Below, piece by piece: positions 1 to 5,522 of a stretch of 9,538 bases of DNA; position 1 is the first letter of the stretch; every line of letters starts with the position of its first letter. Position numbers and translations under genes: made by a program. Origin of the DNA: UBA5336 sp039034035 (lineage in GTDB: Bacteria > Pseudomonadota > Alphaproteobacteria > Caulobacterales > Hyphomonadaceae); the NCBI GenBank assembly GCA_039034035.1, contig JBCCBN010000120.1, positions 1-9,538 of the forward strand, given 5' to 3'. Below the pieces are notes generated by a model, which was not told the origin of the DNA, made no database searches, and was given only the letters and a program-made list of their open reading frames with translations.

Positions 1-810
1 GACCTGGGCAGCCATGGCGGCACGCTGGCGCGGAAACTGGCGCAGCATCGCCAGATCGGCCAGGTGCTGGCCACCGATCCCTCGCCGGAGATGGCGCAGC
101 GGGCGGGGCATGGCGGAGGCGTCCTGTCATTGGCCAGCGGGATGGAGCATGTACCATTTGCGCGCGACAGCCTGGACTTGGTGGCGAGTGTTGCCAGCCT
201 GCATTGGGTAAACGATCTGCCGGGCGTCATGGTTCAGGTGCGCGAGGCGCTGCGGCCTGACGGGTTGTTCCTGGCCGCGCTTTTTGGCGGCGGCACGCTG
301 GCGGAACTACGAGCCGTGCTGACCGAGGCGGAGACGCGCCTGCGCGGCGGTGTCTCGCCGCGCCTATCGCCGCTGCCGGGCCTCGCCGATGTGGCTGGCC
401 TGATGCAACGCACCGGCTTTGCTTTGCCTGTGGTCGACAGCGAAACCGTGACCGTTCGCTATGACAACATGTTCCGCCTGCTGGCAGACCTGCGCGGTAT
501 GGGCGAGCAGGCGGCTTTTCCAGCCGATCGCACCGCGCCCCTGCGCCGGGATGTGCTGGAGGCGGCGGCCCATGCCTACCAGGACCGGTTCGCCGACCCC
601 GATGGCCGCATCCGGGCGACCTTCCAGGTGATCTGGCTATCAGGCTGGGCCCCTGCTCCGAGCCAGCCCCAGCCGCTCCGGCCCGGCAGCGCCAAGACAA
701 GCCTCGCCGCCGCCGTCGGTGCAACCGAACGCTCTGCGGGCGAGAAGGCAGGCGGCGATCGCGCGGGCGACGACAAGGCGGGTGGCGAGGCGGACGCCGG
801 AGAAGACTGA
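1..810 (+). CDS. SAM-dependent methyltransferase, NDUFAF5-like (5' partial)
   Basis: This frame is open from base 1 to the TGA at 808-810 and gives 269 residues. The true start lies upstream, so an internal ATG at 64 is not the start. Class I methyltransferase motif I (DLGSHGGTLA) occupies visible residues 1-10, and the acidic motif II residue follows at D26 in LATDPS. LHWVNDLPG (67-75), LRPDGLFLAALFGGGTLAEL (84-103), the GG-SPR-SP stretch (116-123), DLRGMGE (163-169), and DGRIRATF with the downstream GWAP (201-218) match the order and spacing of the NDUFAF5 family. In mitochondria that family hydroxylates an arginine of NDUFS7 during complex I assembly; the role of bacterial relatives is not settled. 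SQPQPLRPGSAKTSL (221-235) is the usual family end. About 30 further residues rich in G, A, K, D and E follow and look like a disordered extension. Its partner genes lie off the left edge. Confidence 0.9.
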   Translation, partial: DLGSHGGTLARKLAQHRQIGQVLATDPSPEMAQRAGHGGGVLSLASGMEHVPFARDSLDLVASVASLHWVNDLPGVMVQVREALRPDGLFLAALFGGGTLAELRAVLTEAETRLRGGVSPRLSPLPGLADVAGLMQRTGFALPVVDSETVTVRYDNMFRLLADLRGMGEQAAFPADRTAPLRRDVLEAAAHAYQDRFADPDGRIRATFQVIWLSGWAPAPSQPQPLRPGSAKTSLAAAVGATERSAGEKAGGDRAGDDKAGGEADAGED

Positions 811-924
811 CCGGTTTCAACCCGCCATGGAAACTCGCCGCTGATCGGTCCAACTCAGGCGTGCGGCAGGCGCAATTTCGTGGACTCCAGATACTCGAGG
901 ACGCATGCTGCCCTTGGGGAAATG

Positions 925-930
925 AGGAGG
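925..930 (+). promoter_or_regulatory. Shine-Dalgarno site of the TPR lipoprotein gene
   Basis: A perfect AGGAGG lies 7 bases before the ATG at 938, which fixes that start codon. The 127-base gap from the methyltransferase stop (810) holds no visible terminator, so the two genes could be co-transcribed or the TPR gene could have its own promoter; I see no convincing -35/-10 pair. Confidence 0.85.
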
Positions 931-937
931 ACGGACA

Positions 938-2731
938 ATGCTGAAATCAGACACACGGTGGATCGGCGCGGCGATCTGCGCGCTCGCGATCACATCCTGC
1001 GTATCAGGCAATGACGGGCAGACCGAGGCCGAGGCCGAGATGGCCCCGTTCATCGATCCGGTCGTCCTCTCGCAGAACCAATGTGGCGGCGCATCGAAAC
1101 CCTCGCTTGATGCTCAGCGCCTGGCCGGCCTTGCCGACATGGCCGATTTCAACTTCGGATCGCCCTTTGTACTGGCGGGCGATGTTGTCGCGCACTTCCG
1201 CTTTCCAATCACAACCGACAGCGATGCCGCGCAGATCTGGTTCGATACCGGCCTCGCCCACATGGCCAATTTCAACCATGACGAAGCGATCGCCGCGTTC
1301 CGCAAGGCTCGGCAATATGATCCAGATTGCGGGATGTGCCACTGGGCCGAAGCGCTGGCTTTCGGCAGCAATATCAACGCGCCCTTTGACCCGAAACGAG
1401 GCGCCGCCGGCCTGGTTGCGGCCCACGCTGCGTCACAGCGGCTGGGCGGTGCATCCGACCGAGAGCGCGCCCTGATCGAGGCCGTCGCGGTCCGGTATGC
1501 CATCGCCGATGATGGAAGCGTGGTCGAGAAGGCCGAGGCGTATGCCGATGCCATGGATGCTGTCGCGCGGGCCTTTCCCGACGACAAACTGATCCTTTCG
1601 CTGGCAGCAGAGGCCAATATGGACACCCAGCCCTGGGATTATTGGGAGCCCGGCGCCCGGGTACCGAAGGGACGATCCGCACGTACCATCGAATTGCTGG
1701 AAGCAGCGCTCGGCATCGATCCCGATTTCGCACCGGCCATCCATCTCTACATCCACGCCACCGAAGCGTCGGTTGATCCGTTCCGGGCCGAAGCCTATGC
1801 GGATCGCCTGGCCGGGCAGTCGCTCGGCGTTGGGCATCTCATTCACATGCCCTCGCACATCTACCTCAAGCTCGGTCACTGGAAGAAGGCCCACGACACG
1901 AACATCGAGGCAATCGCCGCCGATGAGCACTATCTCGCCAACAGCACCAATTCGGCCTTCTACGGCCAGGTCTACTATCCCCACAATGTCCACTTTGTCG
2001 TGTCCAACGCGCAATTGGGCGGCGATGGCAACACGGCCCGGATCATGGCGGACAAGCTGAGCCAGACCGTGACGCTCGACCCGGCAGCGCCAGACCCCTT
2101 CGGTGAGCACATCGTCAATGCGCCGCTCTTCACGGCGCTGCAATTCGGAGACGATCAGGCGGTACTCGCAACGCCTGAACCGCCTGCTGCGCATCTGTTC
2201 AATCGGGCCACCTGGCACTATGCGCGGGGCACGGTTTTCGCCCGCCAGGGCGATCTCGGGCGCGCCGAAACCGAACGCGCCGCCATCGAGGCGATCCTGA
2301 ACGCGCCCGGACCGGGCCTTGCGGTCTATGACGCCGTGGGCATGCCGCTGCTGGGTACTCTGTCGGTGGCCAGCCTCACGCTGGAAAGCCGGATACACGC
2401 GGCAGAGGGCCATATGCGCACCGCGATCGAGCGCCTCGGCGCGGCATCCGACGTCCACGAGCAGCTCGCTTACATGGAGCCAACCTGGTGGTACTATCCT
2501 ACCCGGCAGACCCTGGCCGCGCTGCTCCTGCAGGATGGTCAGCTTGATCGGGCCGAACGGGAGTTCTTCAAGACCCTGATCAAGTCGCCGAACAATGCCT
2601 ATGCCCTGCATGGCCTGGCAGAGACCTACAAGGCTCAGGGCAACCTGCGGTCAGAGACCTATGCGCGCCAGCTTTTCGAAGAGGCGTGGATCGGTCCTGT
2701 GGGTGAAACGCCCAGTCTGTCCGACCTCTGA
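938..2731 (+). CDS. TPR-repeat lipoprotein of unknown function
   Basis: The 597-residue protein starts at an ATG with a perfect Shine-Dalgarno. The N-terminus has K3 and R7, a hydrophobic stretch at 9-18, and a lipobox ITSC with Cys21, so a lipidated, membrane-anchored protein facing the periplasm is likely. A clear TPR unit spans about 97-130 (WFDTGLAHMANFNHDEAIAAF and onward). Weaker helical repeats occur around 247-280, 422-455 and 520-570, the last including TLAALLLQDGQLDRAEREFF. The block DPDCGMCHWAEALAFGSNIN (128-147), HMPSHIY (303-309) and HNVHF (349-353) match a family of long TPR proteins common in alphaproteobacteria, usually annotated only by the repeat. TPRs bind protein partners; no catalytic domain is recognisable. 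C131-G-M-C134-H135 fits the heme c attachment pattern, but in relatives as I recall them the last position is usually aromatic, so I do not call a cytochrome. The gene converges on mutT with a 16-base gap. Confidence 0.88.
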   Translation: MLKSDTRWIGAAICALAITSCVSGNDGQTEAEAEMAPFIDPVVLSQNQCGGASKPSLDAQRLAGLADMADFNFGSPFVLAGDVVAHFRFPITTDSDAAQIWFDTGLAHMANFNHDEAIAAFRKARQYDPDCGMCHWAEALAFGSNINAPFDPKRGAAGLVAAHAASQRLGGASDRERALIEAVAVRYAIADDGSVVEKAEAYADAMDAVARAFPDDKLILSLAAEANMDTQPWDYWEPGARVPKGRSARTIELLEAALGIDPDFAPAIHLYIHATEASVDPFRAEAYADRLAGQSLGVGHLIHMPSHIYLKLGHWKKAHDTNIEAIAADEHYLANSTNSAFYGQVYYPHNVHFVVSNAQLGGDGNTARIMADKLSQTVTLDPAAPDPFGEHIVNAPLFTALQFGDDQAVLATPEPPAAHLFNRATWHYARGTVFARQGDLGRAETERAAIEAILNAPGPGLAVYDAVGMPLLGTLSVASLTLESRIHAAEGHMRTAIERLGAASDVHEQLAYMEPTWWYYPTRQTLAALLLQDGQLDRAEREFFKTLIKSPNNAYALHGLAETYKAQGNLRSETYARQLFEEAWIGPVGETPSLSDL

Positions 2732-2747
2732 CGCCAGGCGGTCTCGG

Positions 2748-3158
2748 TCAGGCCAGCCGGGTGGCGAGGTCTCGGAACAGGGGGATATCGGCGGCGGGGG
2801 CGGGGTAGGTTTCCAGCTCTGCTGGCGGGACCCAGGCGAGGGACTGACCCTCGGCGGGCGTGGGCGTGCCCTGCCAGTTGCGGCAGGCATAGAGCGGCAT
2901 CAGCAGGTGGAAATCTGTATAGGCGTGGCTGGCAAAGGTGAGCGGCGTCAGTTCTGCCGGCTCGACGGTAATCGCAAGCTCTTCAGCCAATTCGCGGGCA
3001 AGGGCGGTTTCGGGGGTTTCGCCGGGATCGATCTTGCCGCCGGGAAACTCCCACAGTCCGGCCATGGCCTTGCCGGCTGGCCGCTGGGCCAGGAGGATGC
3101 GTCCGCCGGGATCGATCAGCGCAGCAGCGACCACCAGAAGCATACTCGACGCAGTCAT
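2748..3158 (-). CDS. mutT: Nudix hydrolase, MutT-like 8-oxo-dGTP diphosphatase
   Basis: This 136-residue protein has the Nudix fold and the usual MutT length. The family hydrolyses oxidised dGTP to the monophosphate and so prevents A:T to C:G mutations. The Nudix box runs G41-x5-E47-x7-R55-E56-L57-A58-E59-E60-L61, with E56, E59 and E60 as the expected metal ligands. The glycine normally at position 62 is alanine. LLAQRPAGKAMAGLWEFPGG (22-41) is characteristic of the MutT branch that acts on nucleotides rather than on sugars or CoA. It is the last gene of the unit, 13 bases after the argJ stop, presumably translated from the shared transcript. Neither the ATG at 3158 nor a second in-frame ATG at 3143 (Met6) has a good ribosome-binding site. 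Family members often begin near Met6, so the start is uncertain by five residues. Substrate specificity cannot be proved from sequence. Confidence 0.88.
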   Translation of the reverse strand: MTASSMLLVVAAALIDPGGRILLAQRPAGKAMAGLWEFPGGKIDPGETPETALARELAEELAITVEPAELTPLTFASHAYTDFHLLMPLYACRNWQGTPTPAEGQSLAWVPPAELETYPAPAADIPLFRDLATRLA

Positions 3159-3171
3159 GCTGGCGTCGCGC

Positions 3172-4422
3172 TCATGTGCGGTAGGCGCCGTTGATATCGA
3201 TATAGGCGTGGGTCAGGTCACAGGTATAGACCGTCGCCGCCCCCGGCCCCTCGCCGAGCCCGATCCGGATCGTGATCTCGGGTGCGGCGCAAATGGCGCT
3301 GGCGGTGGCTTCATCATAACCGGGCGACTGGCCGCCCGCCACGGCCACCTGATGGTCGCCGAACCAGATCGACAGACGGTCTTGATCTACAGGAACCCCG
3401 GCGTTGCCGATCGCCATGACGACGCGTCCCCAATTGGCATCGCTGGCGGCCAGGGCGGTCTTGACCAGCGGCGAGTTCGCAACCGATGCGGCAACCGCCT
3501 GGGCAGCCGCACAGTCGGTGGCGCCTTCGGCAGTGATCGTGATGAATTTGGTCGCCCCTTCCCCATCCTTGACGACAGCGATGGCGAGGTCGTGGGCGGC
3601 CTGGTACAGCGCCGCTTTCAGGGCGGGCAGGCGGTCGTCGTTCAAGGTGCGGATCGGAGCGTGGCCAGCCGCTCCGGTGGCGAAGATCATGAACGTGTCG
3701 GATGTCGAGGTGTCGCCATCGACGGTAATGGCGTTGAAGCTGGCTGCGCAGATATCGCCGATGATGTGATCGAGGATCGGGGCCGAAACCGCCGCATCGG
3801 TGACGATATAGGCCAGCATGGTGGCCATGTTCGGAGCGATCATGCCCGAGCCCTTGGCGATGCCGGCCACGCCCACTGGCTGGCCATCGATCTCCAGCCG
3901 GGTGCCCGCGCCCTTGGGATAGGTGTCTGTGGTCATGAACGCGCGCGCCAGGGCTTCCCAGTCGGGCACGCCGAGCCCATCGGCGAGCACCGGCACCATC
4001 TCGCCGACATAGTTCGGGTCTGGCAGGGGTTGGCCGATCACGCCGGTGGCCGCCAGGAAACATGTGTCCTTGGCGATGCGAAGCGTGCTGACGAGGGCGC
4101 CGAGCGAGGCTTCGTTCTTGAGGGCGCCATGGGCACCGGTAAACGCGTTGGAATTGCCGGAATTCACCAGTAACGCCCCGGCCCGTCCGCCGCCCTGGCT
4201 AAGCGCGGTACGGCACCATTTCACATCATGGGAGGCGGTGGCCGAACGGGTAAACACGCCCGCGCACTGGGTCCCCTCATCAAACGCGATGAGAAACACA
4301 TCATCCCGTTCCAGCCCGGCGGCAGCGTAGAAGCCCCGCGAGGCGGTGGCTGCGCGCAGGCCAGCGACGGTTGGCAGGTCGGGAAAGGCGGCAGGAGCAA
4401 AGGGCGAAGGCGTCAGCTTCAC
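3172..4422 (-). CDS. argJ: Glutamate N-acetyltransferase / ornithine acetyltransferase
   Basis: This 416-residue protein is full length for ArgJ. It transfers the acetyl group from N-acetylornithine to glutamate, closing the acetylated cycle of arginine synthesis in the cytosol; bifunctional members can also use acetyl-CoA. The self-cleavage site is clear: KGSGMIAPNMATML (190-203), with cleavage between A200 and the nucleophile T201 giving alpha and beta chains. Other family signatures are NSGNSNAFTG (87-96), the oxyanion-hole region ATGVIG (125-130), TVDGDTSTSD (233-242) and the C-terminal CDLTHAYIDINGAYRT (401-416). Translation starts at GTG (4422-4420), which overlaps the PPIase stop as GTGA, a typical translational-coupling arrangement. 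Whether it is mono- or bifunctional cannot be decided from this sequence; a separate argA elsewhere would favour the former. Confidence 0.97.
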   Translation of the reverse strand: MKLTPSPFAPAAFPDLPTVAGLRAATASRGFYAAAGLERDDVFLIAFDEGTQCAGVFTRSATASHDVKWCRTALSQGGGRAGALLVNSGNSNAFTGAHGALKNEASLGALVSTLRIAKDTCFLAATGVIGQPLPDPNYVGEMVPVLADGLGVPDWEALARAFMTTDTYPKGAGTRLEIDGQPVGVAGIAKGSGMIAPNMATMLAYIVTDAAVSAPILDHIIGDICAASFNAITVDGDTSTSDTFMIFATGAAGHAPIRTLNDDRLPALKAALYQAAHDLAIAVVKDGEGATKFITITAEGATDCAAAQAVAASVANSPLVKTALAASDANWGRVVMAIGNAGVPVDQDRLSIWFGDHQVAVAGGQSPGYDEATASAICAAPEITIRIGLGEGPGAATVYTCDLTHAYIDINGAYRT

Positions 4423-5321
4423 GGAGCACCCTCGGCGGGTGTGGCCGCACCCTCTTCTTCCGCCGGTGTCTCCCCCGGCGCGGCATCCCCCGGCCCGATA
4501 GACGCGCGGGCGCGCAGGTCCTGGAGGATTTTCGAGATCTCCGTATAGGTGAGGAAAGTCACAATCTCGGGCCGCATCTCCTCAAGGGTCTTGGGCGCGG
4601 GGGTGCGCCGGTCCTCGACCTTGATGATGTGCCAGCCCTGCTCGCTCTCGAACGGTTCCGAAACCTCCCCGCTGGGCGTGTTGGCGATCTCGGCCGCGAA
4701 TGGCTCACCCATGCGATTAGGCTCGACATAGCCCAGCGCGCCCCCCTCGATGCGGCTGCGGGTGTCTTCGGACATGTCGAACGCCACGGTGGTGAAGTCG
4801 TCGCCATCGAGGATACGCTGGTGGGCGAGGCCGGCATCTTCCTCGCTCGACACAAGAATGTGGCGGAGATTGACCTCGTCATCGATCTGCTGGAGCGCGG
4901 CCTGCTCCTCATACATCGAGCGGATATTGTCCTCGGTCACTTCGCGGGCGACGAGGCTTTCGACGAGCAGGTTTCCGAGCACACGCTCGCGCGCCGATTC
5001 CAGTCGGCGCCGCGCATTGGCATCGAGATGCAGCCCCCGGGCGGTGGCCTCCTGGGCCAGCAGGGCCTGGTCGATGATCTGGTCCAGCACCATCTGGAAA
5101 TCCGCATGGCCGGGGCCGAACCCCTCACCCGGCTCAACCAGCCCCTGGGCCGCAGCCTCTAATTCCACATCGATCACGTAGATCGGCTGGCCATTCACCA
5201 TGGCGGCGGCCGCAGCGTCGATGTCGAGGGCTTCGAATTGCGCTTCTTCAGCGGGCGTACACGCGGCCAGGGCGCAGGCGATGACGGCAAGTGCGCAGGC
5301 CGGGAAAGTCCGGTGAGCCAT
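4419..5321 (-). CDS. Parvulin-type peptidyl-prolyl isomerase lipoprotein
   Basis: From the ATG at 5321 the protein has 300 residues. This start was chosen over a GTG at 5363 because AAGGGAG lies 9 bases upstream and the N-terminus is then a clean lipoprotein signal: R4, a hydrophobic core, and lipobox LAAC with Cys21. A SurA/PrsA-like helical region (about 35-140, with DQIIDQALLAQEA at 80-92) precedes the parvulin domain (about 150-240): LRHILV (153-158), GGALGYV (193-199), and PSGEVSEPFESEQGWHIIKV at 216-235. The last 25 or so residues are rich in Pro, Ala, Glu and Gly and are probably disordered. By family it would help exported proteins fold in the periplasm, anchored by lipid to a membrane. 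It is the first gene of the unit with argJ and mutT and is transcribed away from secA. The parvulin active-site details are weaker than the fold call, so it might act mainly as a chaperone. Confidence 0.92.
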   Translation of the reverse strand: MAHRTFPACALAVIACALAACTPAEEAQFEALDIDAAAAAMVNGQPIYVIDVELEAAAQGLVEPGEGFGPGHADFQMVLDQIIDQALLAQEATARGLHLDANARRRLESARERVLGNLLVESLVAREVTEDNIRSMYEEQAALQQIDDEVNLRHILVSSEEDAGLAHQRILDGDDFTTVAFDMSEDTRSRIEGGALGYVEPNRMGEPFAAEIANTPSGEVSEPFESEQGWHIIKVEDRRTPAPKTLEEMRPEIVTFLTYTEISKILQDLRARASIGPGDAAPGETPAEEEGAATPAEGAP

Positions 5322-5330
5322 GGCTTTCAA

Positions 5331-5337
5331 CTCCCTT
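5331..5337 (-). promoter_or_regulatory. Shine-Dalgarno site of the PPIase lipoprotein gene
   Basis: On the minus strand AAGGGAG lies 9 bases before the ATG at 5321. It supports that start rather than the in-frame GTG at 5363, which would bury the signal peptide behind 14 extra residues. Confidence 0.75.
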
Positions 5338-5485
5338 CCGTCAACAGATGGACGGATTGACACCCCAAAACGCGGTTCTTAAGTCTCCGAGGTCCGCGGG
5401 TCGAGAGCAATTGTCTGGCGCGTGGCTTCGATACCGCGTCGGGGAGCGGGGGCGAATGCGCCGTCCTTCTACTCTCTTGTCGTGC

Positions 5486-5512
5486 TAGCGTATTTTGCCA
5501 CCGTAGCGTATT
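5486..5512. repeat. Two 9-base direct repeats just upstream of secA
   Basis: TAGCGTATT occurs at 5486-5494 and again, perfectly, at 5504-5512, 18 bases apart start to start, ending 10 bases before the secA ATG. The spacing puts the copies a little under two helical turns apart. They could be an operator or part of the promoter or 5' leader; the sequence alone does not say which. Confidence 0.5.
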
Positions 5513-5522
5513 GGTCGAATGA

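Larger units (their letters stand above)
5322..5522. promoter_or_regulatory. Divergent intergenic region between the PPIase gene and secA
   Basis: These 201 bases must contain the start signals for both the PPIase-argJ-mutT unit (leftward) and secA (rightward), because both neighbours read outward. AT-richer patches occur at 5366-5383 and 5486-5520. I could not find a -35/-10 pair with normal spacing in either direction that I would defend. secA itself lacks a strong Shine-Dalgarno: the bases before its ATG read GGTCGAATGA. An imperfect stem is possible between CGCGG (5371-5375) and CCGCG (5394-5398). No convincing leader peptide is present. Confidence 0.6.

Noticed and set aside
227..853. 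208-codon minus-strand frame opposite the methyltransferase
   Set aside because: The plus frame matches the NDUFAF5 family end to end; the minus product is Arg/Pro-rich and featureless.
883..887. GACTC, a GANTC methylation site of the CcrM type, upstream of the TPR gene
   Set aside because: It is a single occurrence about 50 bases before the start; sites of this length occur by chance, including inside genes of this window.
1433..2611. 392-codon minus-strand frame inside the TPR gene
   Set aside because: The plus-strand frame has a perfect Shine-Dalgarno, a lipobox and family motifs, so the opposite frame is a shadow.
2938..4173. 411-codon plus-strand frame opposite mutT and argJ
   Set aside because: It is antisense to two clearly recognisable enzymes with intact catalytic motifs; such mirror frames are common in high-GC genes.
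5322..5363. Longer PPIase from a GTG at 5363
   Set aside because: The extra 14 residues would precede a perfect lipoprotein signal peptide, while the internal ATG at 5321 has a good Shine-Dalgarno.
5291..5488. Small plus-strand frame before secA considered as a regulatory leader or arrest peptide
   Set aside because: It starts inside the PPIase gene, has no ribosome-binding site at either ATG (5291, 5348), has no signal or membrane segment, and does not end in a recognisable arrest motif.
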